From contig NZ_VIVK01000001.1 of assembly GCF_007828865.1 (NCBI RefSeq), positions 4,588,001 to 4,652,000 of the forward strand: DNA of 64,000 bases, in the 5' to 3' direction. This stretch comes from Kribbella amoyensis. Lineage in GTDB: Bacteria > Actinomycetota > Actinomycetes > Propionibacteriales > Kribbellaceae. Positions 44,091 to 53,683 of this stretch are shown in pieces (positions within the stretch are counted from its first letter, which is position 1; each line of letters begins with the position of its first letter). The position numbers were made by a program, and so were the translations under genes. Under the pieces are notes generated by a model. The model ran no database searches, was not told the DNA's origin, and worked only from the letters and a program-made list of their open reading frames with translations.

Positions 44091-45098
44091 ATGAGCATCG
44101 GTTCACCCGACTCGACCGTAGGGGTCGAGGAACACCCGGCCTCGGCGGAGCCGGTCCGCGACGCGACCGTCGCGCACGGCAAGTCGCCGACCCGGATCGC
44201 GATGGACCGGTTGCGCAAGGACCGGGTCGCGGTGGTCTGCGCGAGCATCGTGCTGTTCTTCATCCTGATCGCGATCTTCGCGCCGCTGCTGGCCAAGCTC
44301 GAGGGCGCCGACATCGGTACCTTCCAGCCGGATCTGGTCGACGATTACGGCTTCCCGGTGATCGGCATCACCCCGGACCACTGGTTCGGCGTCGAGCCGA
44401 AGACCGGCCGGGACAACTTCGCCCGCTGGGTGTACGGCGCCCGCCCGTCGCTCATGGTCGCCTTCACCGCGACCATCTTCGGCACCGTCGTCGGCGTCGT
44501 GATGGGCCTGCTGGCCGGCTTCCTCGGCGGCTGGGTGGACCGGGTCATCTCCTGGTGCATCGACTTCGTGCTGAGCCTGCCGTACCTGCTGTTCGCGATC
44601 GCGATGGTGCCGATCGTGGAGTCGCTGCGCGGCGGTTCGTTCAACCTCACACCCGACGAGCAGGCCTCGACGAGGTTCTTCGTCCTGATCTTCGTACTCT
44701 CGTTCTTCGGCTGGGCGGGTCTGGCCCGCATCATCCGGGGCGAGGTGCTGTCCCTGCGTGAGCGCGAGTTCGTGCTCGCTGCGAAGGCGATCGGCGTGCC
44801 GACCCGGCAAGTACTCTTCAAGGAGCTGCTGCCCAACCTGGTCGCGCCGATCGTGATCTCGGCATCGCTGGCGCTGCCGGCCTACGTGACCGCGGAGGCG
44901 GGGCTGTCCTTCCTCGGCGTCGGTCTGATCGAGCCGATCCCGTCGTGGGGTCAGACGATCGCGACCGCGACGAACTGGTTCAAGGCCGACCCGCTGTACC
45001 TGTGGCTGCCGGTGCTCGGCATCACCTCGCTGGTGCTCGCACTGGCGCTGCTCGGTGACGCCGTCCGAGACGCCTTCGACCCCAAGACCCGCCGGTAG
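44091..45098 (+). CDS. oppC: Oligopeptide ABC transporter permease (OppC-like)
   Basis: 335 residues. After a 45-residue cytoplasmic lead comes helix 1, VVCASIVLFFILIAIFAPLL, the OppC N-terminal domain. The main permease domain begins GVEPKTGRDNFARWVYGARPSLMVA with five more helices. The EAA coupling loop is EFVLAAKAIGVPTRQVLFKELLPNLVAPI. It forms the membrane channel with OppB (47004). First gene of an operon ordered C-A-B-D-F; more often the binding protein or OppB comes first. Confidence 0.93.
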   Translation: MSIGSPDSTVGVEEHPASAEPVRDATVAHGKSPTRIAMDRLRKDRVAVVCASIVLFFILIAIFAPLLAKLEGADIGTFQPDLVDDYGFPVIGITPDHWFGVEPKTGRDNFARWVYGARPSLMVAFTATIFGTVVGVVMGLLAGFLGGWVDRVISWCIDFVLSLPYLLFAIAMVPIVESLRGGSFNLTPDEQASTRFFVLIFVLSFFGWAGLARIIRGEVLSLREREFVLAAKAIGVPTRQVLFKELLPNLVAPIVISASLALPAYVTAEAGLSFLGVGLIEPIPSWGQTIATATNWFKADPLYLWLPVLGITSLVLALALLGDAVRDAFDPKTRR

Positions 45099-45138
45099 CC
45101 CGGCGTTGCCCCAGCGGCAGAAAAGGAGAAACACGACA

Positions 45139-46899
45139 ATGCAGTGGAAGCGGATCACCGCTGTCGCGGCGACGGTCATGCTGGCCGCCGTGGCCTGCGG
45201 TAGCCCCTCGTCGAACAACAACAGCGGCGGCAACAACACGGGCGATGCCGGCCAGGCCCAGGAGAAGGCCACCGACCCGACCCTCAAGGGCCCGGCGGCG
45301 GAGATCGACGGGGCGAAGAAGGGTGGCACGATCACCGTCCTGTCGGACGTGACGCCGGACACCTTCGACCCGACGAACATCTACTACACCGACGGCAACC
45401 AGATCGCCAAGCTGATGTACCGGTCGCTGACCCAGTACCAGCTGGACGAGAAGACCGGTAAGCCGGTCCTGGTACCGGACCTCGCCGAGGACCTGGGCAC
45501 CAAGTCGGCCGACGGCCTGACCTGGACGTTCAAGCTCAAGCAGGGCATCAAGTACATGGACGGCTCCGAGGTCAAGGCCGAGGACTTCGCGTACGCGATC
45601 AAGCGGTCCTTCGCGCACGACCTGTACGACGCCGGACCCACGTACCAGATGCAGTTCTTCAAGGACGGCGACAAGTACAAGGGCCCGTACGCGGCCGGCG
45701 GCGACGCCTACGCCGGTGTGGAGACCCCGGACAACAGCACCCTGGTCATCCACCTGGCCAAGAAGTTCGACGACCTTCCGTTCTACGCGGCGTTCCCGAT
45801 GTTCACGCCGATCCCGAAGGCCAAGGACACCAAGAAGAACTACGAGCAGAAGCCGATGGCGACCGGCCCGTACCAGGTCGAGTCGTACACCCCGGGTTCG
45901 CAGCTCAAGCTCAGCAAGAACCCGAACTGGGACGCGAACAGCGACCCGGTCCGGCACCAGTACCCGGACGCGTTCGACTTCAAGTTCGCGCAGGACACCA
46001 TCAAGGTGCAGCGTCAGGTCCTGGCCTCCTCCGGCCCGGACGCCAGCGCGCTGAACTACTCGAACCTGGACGTCAGCCTCTACCCCGAGGTCAAGGACCA
46101 GAGCCAGATCATCAAGGGCGCCTCGCCGTGCACGATCACCTGGCCGATGGACACCCGCAAGATCCCGCTCGAGGTGCGTCAGCTGATCGCCAAGGCGTAC
46201 CCGTACGACTCGTGGCGCAAGGTCGCCGGTCTCGACCCGCAGACCGCGATCCCGGCCTCGACGATCCTGCCGCCGGCCGTCCCGGGCTACGAGAAGTACG
46301 AGCTGCCGGGCCTGAACGGCACCGGTAAGGGCGCCGAGGACGAGGCTGTCGCCAACGAGGTGAAGGCGAAGCTGAAGGAGCTCGGCAAGGAGAACTTCGA
46401 GCTCAGCTGGTACTACTCGAACGACGACAAGATCGCCACCCAGGTCAACCAGCTGCGCACCCAGGTCTTCCAGAAGGCCGGCTTCAAGGTGAAGGCCATC
46501 GGTGTCCCGAAGGCGAAGATCCGCACCCTGACCGGTGACCAGAACGCGCCGGTGAACGTCGGCAAGACCCCGACCGGTTGGTGCTCCGACTGGCCGGCCG
46601 GTACCTCCTGGTACCCGGTGCTGTTCAAGTCCGACGCGATCGGCCTGGGCAACTCCGTCGGTCAGCTGCAGGACAAGGCCCTCGACACCGAGATCGACCG
46701 CGTCGCGAACCTGACGCCGGACGAGCAGCTCAAGGAGTGGATGAAGGTCGACCGCAACATCCTGGAGAAGCACCTCCCGGCGGTTCCGCTGTACTACGCC
46801 GGCTCCGCGTTCCCGGTCGGCAAGAACATCGGCCACGCCATCAACGACGTGACCCAGGGCCTGCCCGAGTTCACCTCGTTGTACCTGAAGCAGCCCTGA
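45139..46899 (+). CDS. oppA: Oligopeptide ABC transporter substrate-binding lipoprotein (OppA-like)
   Basis: 586 residues behind AAAAGGAGAAA. Signal peptide and lipobox LAAVAC with lipidated Cys20, then a flexible Ser/Asn/Gly stretch. The family 5 extracellular fold shows FDPTNIYYTDGNQIAKLMYRSLTQY, LTWTFKLKQGIKYMDGSEVKAEDFAYAIKRSF and KPMATGPYQVESY. Captures peptides outside the membrane and delivers them to OppBC. A 13-bp hairpin (46947) between this gene and oppB probably raises its mRNA level over the downstream genes. Confidence 0.95.
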   Translation: MQWKRITAVAATVMLAAVACGSPSSNNNSGGNNTGDAGQAQEKATDPTLKGPAAEIDGAKKGGTITVLSDVTPDTFDPTNIYYTDGNQIAKLMYRSLTQYQLDEKTGKPVLVPDLAEDLGTKSADGLTWTFKLKQGIKYMDGSEVKAEDFAYAIKRSFAHDLYDAGPTYQMQFFKDGDKYKGPYAAGGDAYAGVETPDNSTLVIHLAKKFDDLPFYAAFPMFTPIPKAKDTKKNYEQKPMATGPYQVESYTPGSQLKLSKNPNWDANSDPVRHQYPDAFDFKFAQDTIKVQRQVLASSGPDASALNYSNLDVSLYPEVKDQSQIIKGASPCTITWPMDTRKIPLEVRQLIAKAYPYDSWRKVAGLDPQTAIPASTILPPAVPGYEKYELPGLNGTGKGAEDEAVANEVKAKLKELGKENFELSWYYSNDDKIATQVNQLRTQVFQKAGFKVKAIGVPKAKIRTLTGDQNAPVNVGKTPTGWCSDWPAGTSWYPVLFKSDAIGLGNSVGQLQDKALDTEIDRVANLTPDEQLKEWMKVDRNILEKHLPAVPLYYAGSAFPVGKNIGHAINDVTQGLPEFTSLYLKQP

Positions 46900-46946
46900 T
46901 CCGGACTGCGGTCGAGCAACATCTAGCAGTCTGATCATCTGATGGT

Positions 46947-46982
46947 GGGGTGGTGACCGGACCTCGGTTCGGTCACCACCCC
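46947..46982 (+). terminator. Intra-operon hairpin between oppA and oppB
   Basis: Arms GGGGTGGTGACCG (46947-46959) and complement (46970-46982) with a 10-nt loop, ending 21 bp before the oppB start. No U tract follows, so partial termination or 3'-end protection of the binding-protein message fits better than full termination. Confidence 0.65.
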
Positions 46983-47003
46983 GATCGGTGAGGAGAATCC
47001 CTC

Positions 47004-47996
47004 GTGCTCTACTTCGTGGCGCGCCGGCTGGTGAGCGCGCTCAGCGTCGTGCTGGTCACGCTGATCGCGACCTTCACGCTGTTCTTCGTCGCGCCGACGG
47101 ACCCGGCGGCGGCGATCTGTGGTGAGCGCAACTGCACCCAGGAGCGCTACAACGAAATCAAGCAGAACCTGCACCTCGACAAGCCGAAGGTGCAGCAGTT
47201 CGCCGAGTACACGGCGGGCATCTTCGCCGGGCGGACCTTCGAGACGTCCGGCACCACGCAGGAGTGCGCGGCGCCCTGCCTGGGCTTCTCCTTCAAGAAC
47301 GACCGGCCGGTCACCGAGATGTTGAAGGACCGGTTGCCGGTGACGGTGTCGCTGGTGGCCGGCTACGCGGTGCTGGTCCTCACCATCGGTGTCTTCGTGG
47401 GCTCGATGGCCGCGAAGAGACGCGGAACCGTCGGGGACCGGGTGCTGATGTCCAGCACGCTGATCCTCAGCTCGGTCCCGTACTACATCGTCGCGCTGAT
47501 GATCTCGCTGTACCTGACGATCCTGTACCCGATCCTGCCGCGCGGCGGCTACACGCCGCTGTCCGAGAACCCGGCCAAGTGGTTCCTCGGGCTGCTCACG
47601 CCGTGGCTGGTGATCGGGATCTACAACTGCACCCAGTACGCGCGTTACTCGCGTGGCTCGATGGTGGAGACGCTCAGCGAGGACTTCATCCGGACCGCCC
47701 GGGCCAAGGGCCTGTCGGACCGGAAGGTCACCTACAAGCACGCGCTGCGCTCCGGCCTGATCCCGGTCATCACGATCTTCGGCCTGGACATCGCCGGCAG
47801 CCTCGCCGGCGCGATCTTCACCGAGCGGATCTTCGATCTGCCGGGTCTCGGCAACCTCGTGCTGGAGAGCCTGAACAACTACGACCTGCCGGTCATCATG
47901 GGCACCGTGCTGGTCGCTTCGGTCATCCTCGTCGCGATGAACTTCCTCGTCGACGTGGCCTACAGCATCGTCGACCCGCGGGTGAGGCTCTCGTGA
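47004..47996 (+). CDS. oppB: Oligopeptide ABC transporter permease (OppB-like)
   Basis: 330 residues from a GTG at 47004 behind GAGGAGA. It begins MLYFVARRLVSALSVVLVTLIATFTLFFVAPTDPA, the typical OppB start. An unusual external loop follows with four cysteines (CGERNC and CAAPC), then five helices. EAA loop: EDFIRTARAKGLSDRKVTYKHALRSGLIPVITIFG. The Cys pairs may form disulfides outside the cell. It pairs with OppC. The stop overlaps the next GTG by 4 bp. Confidence 0.94.
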   Translation: MLYFVARRLVSALSVVLVTLIATFTLFFVAPTDPAAAICGERNCTQERYNEIKQNLHLDKPKVQQFAEYTAGIFAGRTFETSGTTQECAAPCLGFSFKNDRPVTEMLKDRLPVTVSLVAGYAVLVLTIGVFVGSMAAKRRGTVGDRVLMSSTLILSSVPYYIVALMISLYLTILYPILPRGGYTPLSENPAKWFLGLLTPWLVIGIYNCTQYARYSRGSMVETLSEDFIRTARAKGLSDRKVTYKHALRSGLIPVITIFGLDIAGSLAGAIFTERIFDLPGLGNLVLESLNNYDLPVIMGTVLVASVILVAMNFLVDVAYSIVDPRVRLS

Positions 47997-49159
47997 GCAC
48001 CCCGGCGGACGACGGACGGAAGGACATCCAGGACACCATGGCCGACTCCGCAGACGCGACGGCCGCGCCGGACGCCAGGCGCGGCCCGGCCATCGCCACC
48101 CGCGAACGCCGCCAGGCCTCGCTCAACCCGAGCGGGGAGAAGCCGTACCTGGAGGTGAGCGACCTCACCGTGAAGTTCCCCACCGCCGACGGCCTCGTCA
48201 GCGCGGTGAACGGGCTGAGCTACACCGTGCCGCTCGGCCGGACGCTCGCGATCGTGGGCGAGTCCGGTTCCGGCAAGTCGGTCTCGAGCATGGCCGTGAT
48301 GGGCCTGCACGACCGCAAGCGGACCCAGATCACCGGGTCGATCCGGCTCGGCGGCGACGAGATCGTCGGCCTGTCCGAGAACGACCTGATGAAGATCCGC
48401 GGCGACGCGGTGTCGATGGTGTTCCAGGACCCGCAGTCCTCGCTGCACCCGCTCTACACCGTCGGCAACCAGATCGCCGAGGCCTACCTGGTGCACCACA
48501 AGGTCGGCAAGGAGGTCGCCAAGAAGCGCGCCCTGGAGATGCTCGACCTGGTCGGCATCCCGAACCCGCAGCGCCGGTTCAAGCAGTACCCGCACGAGTT
48601 CTCCGGCGGGATGCGGCAGCGCGCGATGATCGCGATGGGCCTGGTCAACGACCCGAAGCTGGTGATCGCCGACGAGCCGACCACCGCGCTCGACGTCACC
48701 GTCCAGGCGCAGATCCTGGACCTGCTGAACAACCTGCAGAAGGAGTTCGGCTCGGCGATCGTGCTGATCACCCACGACCTCGGGGTGGTCGCCGAGATGG
48801 CCGACGACGTCCTGGTCATGTACGCCGGCCGCTGCGTCGAGTACGGCACCGCCGAGGACGTGCTGGCGAACCCGCGGATGCCGTACACCTGGGGTCTGCT
48901 CGAGTCGATCCCGACGGTGTCGGCCGCGAGCGAGCGGCTGCGCCCGATCAAGGGCCTGCCGCCGAGCCTGCTGAACCTGCCCGGCGGTTGTTCCTTCAAC
49001 CCGCGGTGCCCGTACAAGGACCGGGTGAAGGGCGAGCGCTGCACCACCGAGCTGCCCGAGCTGCTGCCGGTCGACGGCGCCGGCGCGCACACGTCCCGTT
49101 GCCACCTGCACGACAAGGCCTCCGTCTACGAGGCCGAGGTCGCACCGAGACTGGGCTGA
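47993..49159 (+). CDS. oppD: Oligopeptide ABC transporter ATPase (OppD-like)
   Basis: 388 residues from the GTG overlapping the oppB stop; an ATG at 48038 is an alternative. The first 55 residues are an extra hydrophilic extension. Walker A GESGSGKSVSS, signature FSGGMRQR, Walker B VIADEPTTALD, then the oligopeptide-ATPase C-terminal region with Cys-containing GGCSFNPRCPYKDRVKGERC, where related proteins bind an iron-sulfur cluster. It drives OppBC together with OppF. Confidence 0.94.
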   Translation: MSTPADDGRKDIQDTMADSADATAAPDARRGPAIATRERRQASLNPSGEKPYLEVSDLTVKFPTADGLVSAVNGLSYTVPLGRTLAIVGESGSGKSVSSMAVMGLHDRKRTQITGSIRLGGDEIVGLSENDLMKIRGDAVSMVFQDPQSSLHPLYTVGNQIAEAYLVHHKVGKEVAKKRALEMLDLVGIPNPQRRFKQYPHEFSGGMRQRAMIAMGLVNDPKLVIADEPTTALDVTVQAQILDLLNNLQKEFGSAIVLITHDLGVVAEMADDVLVMYAGRCVEYGTAEDVLANPRMPYTWGLLESIPTVSAASERLRPIKGLPPSLLNLPGGCSFNPRCPYKDRVKGERCTTELPELLPVDGAGAHTSRCHLHDKASVYEAEVAPRLG

Positions 49160-49167
49160 GGAGAGAG

Positions 49168-50226
49168 ATGAGCACGAACGCGCAGGACACCACCGCGACC
49201 TCCGCCGGCACCACCCCGCTGCTGCAGGTCCGCGATCTGACCATGCACTTCCCGATCAAGGAGGCGGCCGGTCTCGGCCGCACCAAGAAGGTCGTGCAGG
49301 CCGTCGACGGGGTCAGCTTCGACCTGAAGCCCGGCGGCAGCCTCGGCCTGGTCGGCGAGTCCGGCTGTGGCAAGTCGACCACCGGCCGGATGATCACCCG
49401 GCTGCTCACCCCGACGTCCGGCCAGATCCTCTTCAAGGGCACCGACATCGCCCGGCTGAAGGAGAAGGACCTGCGGCCGTTCCGGCGGGAGCTGCAGATC
49501 GTCTTCCAGGACCCGTACAGCTCGCTGAACCCGCGGCAGACGGTCAGCAACATCATCAGTACGCCGTTGCGGGTGCACAACCTGGTGAAGAAGGGCAAGG
49601 AGCTCGAGCGGGTCCAGGAGCTGCTCGAGCGGGTCGGCCTGAACCCGGAGCACCACAACCGGTACCCGAACGAGTTCTCCGGCGGCCAGCGGCAGCGGAT
49701 CGGGATCGCCCGGGCGCTGGCGGTGGAGCCGGAGGTGATCATCGCCGACGAGCCGGTCTCCGCGCTGGACGTGTCGATCCAGGCCCAGGTGATGAACCTG
49801 ATGGAGGACCTGCGGCGCGACCTCGGGATCGCCTTCGTCTTCATCGCGCACGACCTCGGCGTGGTCCGGCACTTCTGCGACCAGGTCGCCGTGATGTACC
49901 TGGGCAAGATCGTCGAGCAGGGACCGCGGGAGCAGATCTACGGCGCCCCGCAGCACCCGTACACGCAGGCGTTGCTGTCCGCGGCGCCGGACCTGGGCAC
50001 CATCCGCGGCGTCCCGCCGAAGGAGCGGATCCGGCTGGTCGGGGACGTCCCGTCGCCGATCGACCCGCCGAGCGGCTGCCGGTTCCGGACCCGTTGCTGG
50101 AAGGCGGAGGACATCTGCGCCACCCAGGAGCCGCTGCTGGAGATCAAGCCGCGCTCGACCGGCGGCCACACCGCGGCCTGCCACTTCGCCGAGCCGAAGG
50201 TCGACCTGACCGCCGCCACGGCCTGA
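49168..50226 (+). CDS. oppF: Oligopeptide ABC transporter ATPase (OppF-like)
   Basis: 352 residues from the ATG at 49168, behind GAGGAGAG. Walker A GESGCGKSTTGRM, signature FSGGQRQRIGIARALA, Walker B VIIADEPVSALDVS, and C-terminal SGCRFRTRCWKAEDIC, the Cys-rich end of this ATPase group. Heterodimer partner of OppD. Last gene of the operon, followed by a strong hairpin at 50244. Confidence 0.95.
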   Translation: MSTNAQDTTATSAGTTPLLQVRDLTMHFPIKEAAGLGRTKKVVQAVDGVSFDLKPGGSLGLVGESGCGKSTTGRMITRLLTPTSGQILFKGTDIARLKEKDLRPFRRELQIVFQDPYSSLNPRQTVSNIISTPLRVHNLVKKGKELERVQELLERVGLNPEHHNRYPNEFSGGQRQRIGIARALAVEPEVIIADEPVSALDVSIQAQVMNLMEDLRRDLGIAFVFIAHDLGVVRHFCDQVAVMYLGKIVEQGPREQIYGAPQHPYTQALLSAAPDLGTIRGVPPKERIRLVGDVPSPIDPPSGCRFRTRCWKAEDICATQEPLLEIKPRSTGGHTAACHFAEPKVDLTAATA

Positions 50227-50243
50227 GCCGGCCGCACGACCAG

Positions 50244-50277
50244 GAAGACCCTCACCCCGAGCGGGGTGAGGGTCTTC
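50244..50277 (+). terminator. Terminator of the opp operon
   Basis: A 15-bp perfect stem GAAGACCCTCACCCC with loop GAGC, followed by G TCG T; 17 bp past the oppF stop. Confidence 0.88.
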
Positions 50278-50303
50278 GTCGTAATGGGCCTGAGGCAAAG
50301 GAA

Positions 50304-50375
50304 ACGGGTCGCCGCTCGGGCGGAGAGCGGCGACCCGTGGTCCCCGGGGCCGAGCGGGCAGCTGCCCCGGGGACC
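50304..50375 (-). terminator. Tandem terminator hairpins of the sugar ABC operon
   Basis: Two adjacent stem-loops. One is ACGGGTCGCCGCTC with its complement (50304-50338). The other is GGTCCCCGGGGC with its complement (50339-50350 and 50364-50375). They lie 17 bp past the stop of the convergent permease gene, and together with 50244-50277 they insulate the two ABC operons. Confidence 0.8.
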
Positions 50376-50392
50376 GGATGGACTTCGAGGGT

Positions 50393-51709
50393 CTACGCCC
50401 GGCCGTGGGCCTGCCGGCTGCGGCGGCTGAGCGAGTCGATGGTGACGGCGATCAGCAGCACGCCGGCGGTGACCATGTACCGCACGCTGGAGTCCAGGCT
50501 GAGCAGCGCCAGGCCGTTGGAGATCGACATGATCACCAGCGCGCCGAGCAGGGCGGAGTACGCCGAACCGCGGCCGCCGAACAGGCTGGTCCCGCCGATC
50601 ACCGCGGCCGCGATCGCGTTCAGGTTGGTGTCACCGCCACCGCTGCTCTGGTTCACCGCGACCAGCCGGGCCGCCGCGAGCAGGCCGCCGACGGCCGCGA
50701 AGGTGGAGCACGCGGCGAACACGGACAGGTAGATCATCCGGACGTTGATCCCAGCTCGCCGCGCGGCCTCCACGTTGCCGCCGACCGCCATCACCGAGCG
50801 GCCCCACCGGGTCTTGCGGACCGCGAAGTCCGTGGCCACCACCAGGGCGAGGAACAGCACGAACATCGACGAGACGCCGCGGTCGCCGTTCAGGACCAGG
50901 ACCGGGACCAGCAGGACCAGGGTGAGGGCACCGGCCTTGACCGCGATCATCGAGTTCGGTGCCGCCGACAGACCGGCCGCGACGCGGGCGCCTCTACCGC
51001 GCAGCCGGGTCAGCACGTACACCGCGACGACGACCGCGACCAGCCCGTAGGCCAGTGCGGGGGAGAGGAAGCTGCGGGTGGCGAAACCGACGAGCGCGGA
51101 GTCGAAGGGCAGGTTGAGCGAACCTTCCTTGCCCAGGACCAGCAGCTGCAGACCGAGGAAACCGAGCAGACCGGCCAGCGTGATGACGAAGCTGGGGACG
51201 CCGAACCGGTTGTAGAGCGCGCCGTAGAACAACCCGATCACCAAACCGAGGACGACGGCGGCGACGAGCGACAGGACCAGTGGCCAGCCCTCGTTGACGA
51301 AAGTGACCCCGAGGACAGCGGCGGCCAGGCCGCTGACCGAGCCGACGGACAGGTCGATCTCGCCGAGCAGCAGGACCAGCACGATGCCGATCGCGATCAC
51401 GCCGACCGAGGTGGTCTGCAGGGTCAGGTTCACCAGGTTGCGGCTGGACAGGAAGGAGCTGTTCGCGATCTGGAACACCGCCCAGATGATGATCAGCCCG
51501 ACCACGACCGGTACCGAGCCCAGGTCACCGGACTTCAGCCGCGCGGTGAACGCCGAGATCGCCCCGCCGACCCCGTGGCTCGCGATCAGCCGCTCGTCCT
51601 GCAGGTCGGCCGGCAGCGCGGTCTCGTTGCCCGCTGCCCCTTTTCCGTTGCCGTCGGCACCCGGCGGGACCGTGTCCTGGACCCGTGCCTCGGAATTCTC
51701 GACACTCAT
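50393..51709 (-). CDS. Sugar ABC transporter permease (XylH/RbsC-like)
   Basis: 438 residues from the ATG at 51709, overlapping the ATPase stop by 4 bp. A hydrophilic lead of 60 residues is followed by about ten to twelve helices. Family marks are VIAIGIVLVLLLGEIDLSVGSVSGLAAAV, FGVPSFVITLAGLLGFLGLQLLVLG, GRSVMAVGGNVEAARRAGINV and AAAVIGGTSLFGGRGSAYSALLGALVI. This is the ribose/xylose branch (BPD_transp_2). It imports a monosaccharide captured by the protein at 52610; xylose is only the closest annotation. Confidence 0.93.
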   Translation of the reverse strand: MSVENSEARVQDTVPPGADGNGKGAAGNETALPADLQDERLIASHGVGGAISAFTARLKSGDLGSVPVVVGLIIIWAVFQIANSSFLSSRNLVNLTLQTTSVGVIAIGIVLVLLLGEIDLSVGSVSGLAAAVLGVTFVNEGWPLVLSLVAAVVLGLVIGLFYGALYNRFGVPSFVITLAGLLGFLGLQLLVLGKEGSLNLPFDSALVGFATRSFLSPALAYGLVAVVVAVYVLTRLRGRGARVAAGLSAAPNSMIAVKAGALTLVLLVPVLVLNGDRGVSSMFVLFLALVVATDFAVRKTRWGRSVMAVGGNVEAARRAGINVRMIYLSVFAACSTFAAVGGLLAAARLVAVNQSSGGGDTNLNAIAAAVIGGTSLFGGRGSAYSALLGALVIMSISNGLALLSLDSSVRYMVTAGVLLIAVTIDSLSRRSRQAHGRA

Positions 51710-52521
51710 GAAGCCGACCCCTCCTGGTGCGTACGGCGTGCCGCGCGCTCCGACACCGCGTTGTCGGTGGCGCCGGTGATCGCGGCGATGATGTCCTGCG
51801 TCTTGGTCTCGCTGACCGTGAAGACGCCGTTGTTGCGGCCGAGGCGCAGGACCGCGACCCGGTCGGCGACCGCCATCACGTCGGCCATGTTGTGGCTGAT
51901 CAGGATCACCGCGAGACCGCGTTCCCGCAGTCGCTCGACCAGGTTCAGCACCTCGGCGGTCTGGGCGACACCGAGGGCGGCGGTCGGCTCGTCCAGCATC
52001 ACCACCTTGGGCTGGCCGAGCAGGCTGCGGGCGATCGCGACGGTCTGCCGCTGGCCGCCGGACAGGCTGGCCACCGGGATCCGGACCGACGGGATCTTCG
52101 CGGACAGCTGGCGGAGCAGCTCCCAGGAGGACCGCTCCATCTCCACCTCGTCGAGCACCCGGCCTTGCCGGAGTTCGCGGCCGAGGTAGAGGTTCGCGAC
52201 CACGTCGAGGTTGTCGCACAGGGCCAGGTCCTGGAAGACCGTGGCGATACCGAGCTGCTGTGCCTCGGCCGGACTGCCGACCCGGACCTCCTGCCCGTCG
52301 AACACCATCGTGCCGTCGTCGGCGGTGTACACCCCGGCGATCGTCTTCACCAGCGTCGACTTGCCGGCGCCGTTGTCGCCGACCAGGGCGAGCACCTCGC
52401 CGGCGCGGACGTCCAGGTCGATGTTCTTCAGTGCCTGGACCGCGCCGAAGCGCTTGGAGACACCCCGCAGCGCCAGTACGGTGCCGGCGGCAACCGAGGC
52501 GGGGGTGGGAGTGACGGTCAT
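51706..52521 (-). CDS. Sugar ABC transporter ATP-binding protein, single cassette
   Basis: 271 residues with Walker A GDNGAGKSTLVK, signature LSGGQRQTVAIARSLL and Walker B VVMLDEPTAALG, then SHNMADVMAVADRV. ATPases of the ribose/xylose branch (RbsA, XylG) usually have two fused cassettes and about 500 residues; this one has a single cassette and must act as a homodimer. The same half-size form is known in some actinobacterial and rhizobial (FrcA) systems. Second gene of the operon. Confidence 0.92.
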   Translation of the reverse strand: MTVTPTPASVAAGTVLALRGVSKRFGAVQALKNIDLDVRAGEVLALVGDNGAGKSTLVKTIAGVYTADDGTMVFDGQEVRVGSPAEAQQLGIATVFQDLALCDNLDVVANLYLGRELRQGRVLDEVEMERSSWELLRQLSAKIPSVRIPVASLSGGQRQTVAIARSLLGQPKVVMLDEPTAALGVAQTAEVLNLVERLRERGLAVILISHNMADVMAVADRVAVLRLGRNNGVFTVSETKTQDIIAAITGATDNAVSERAARRTHQEGSAS

Positions 52522-52609
52522 CGATTCAGCCTCCTGGGGCTAACGTTCAGGCCTGCACCCGGACGGCACCCCGGCCTCATCCGGGCCGGGGTGCCGCCGG
52601 AACAGGGCT

Positions 52610-53683
52610 TTACTTGAGGCCGGCGGCTGCGCAGGCGGTCGCGAACGACGCGGTGCAGATGTCGGACACCTTGTAGAGCTCGTCCTTCACCACAGTGTCG
52701 TTGATGTTGTCCTTGGTCACGGCGACCGGATCGAGAATCGTGGCCGGCACACCCTCCTTGTCGCCGGTGGCCTCGGGCTTGCCGCCGTTCGCCAGCGCGA
52801 CCGCCCCCTTGGCGGCCGCCTCCGCCTCCGGCTTCACGGCCTTGTAGATGGTCATCGCCTGGTCGCCGGCGACGATCCGCTGGATCGCGGCCAGCTCGGA
52901 GTCCTGCCCGGTGACCGGCGGCAGCGGCTTCACGCCGCCACCCTTCAGGGCCGCGATCGCGCCACCGGCGGTGCCGTCGTTCGCGGCGTACACACCGACC
53001 AGGCCGTTCTTGATCGCGCTGAGCTGGCCCTCCATCCAGGCCTGCGCCTTGTCCGGGCTCCAGTCCGGGGTGTCGAACTCGGCCGCGATCTTGAAACCAC
53101 TGCCGTCGAGCACGCTGTGCGCGCCCTTCTTGAAGTCGGCCGCGTTCGGGTCGGTCGGCGAGCCGTTGATCATGGCCAGGTTGCCCGACGTCTTGCCGGC
53201 CGCCTTCAGCAGGTCCACCAGGGTCTGCGCCTGGAGCTTGCCGACGGCCTCGTTCTCGAACGACACGTAGTAGTTCGCGCCCTCGATGAACCGGTCGTAC
53301 GCGACCACCGGGACGTTCTGGCTCTTGGCCGAGGCAACGACCGCGGAGGCCGCCTTGCCGTCGACCGGGTCCAGGACGAGGACGTTGGCGCCCTGGGTCA
53401 GCGCGGCCTCGGCCTGCTGCTGTTGCTTGGCGGCGTCCTGGTCGGCGTTGCTGTAGATCAGTTCGCAGTCGGCGCAGGCGGTCTTCAGCGCCTCGGTGAA
53501 CAGCGGCCGGTCGAGGGCCTCGTACCGGGTGGTCTTGGACTCGGGCAGGAGCAGGGCGACCTTCTTGCCGCCCGAGCCGCTGCCGGCCGAACCGGAGTCG
53601 CCGGACCCACAGGCGACCAGGGAGAGTGCGAGGGCCGAGACGGCGATGCCGAGGCCGACGAGACGGGTTGGTGTGACGGACAT
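52610..53683 (-). CDS. Sugar ABC transporter substrate-binding lipoprotein (XylF-like)
   Basis: 357 residues from the ATG at 53683 behind AAGGAG. Lipobox LSLVAC, then a short Gly/Ser linker. The periplasmic-binding-protein type 1 fold reads KKVALLLPESKTTRYEALDRPLFTEALK, GANVLVLDPVDGKAASAVVASAKSQNVPVVAYDRFI, INGSPTDPNAADFKKGAH and VYAANDGTAGGAIAALK. The YDRFI and ND residues fit sugar binding of the xylose-binding type. First gene of the operon, downstream of the ROK gene. Confidence 0.93.
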   Translation of the reverse strand: MSVTPTRLVGLGIAVSALALSLVACGSGDSGSAGSGSGGKKVALLLPESKTTRYEALDRPLFTEALKTACADCELIYSNADQDAAKQQQQAEAALTQGANVLVLDPVDGKAASAVVASAKSQNVPVVAYDRFIEGANYYVSFENEAVGKLQAQTLVDLLKAAGKTSGNLAMINGSPTDPNAADFKKGAHSVLDGSGFKIAAEFDTPDWSPDKAQAWMEGQLSAIKNGLVGVYAANDGTAGGAIAALKGGGVKPLPPVTGQDSELAAIQRIVAGDQAMTIYKAVKPEAEAAAKGAVALANGGKPEATGDKEGVPATILDPVAVTKDNINDTVVKDELYKVSDICTASFATACAAAGLK

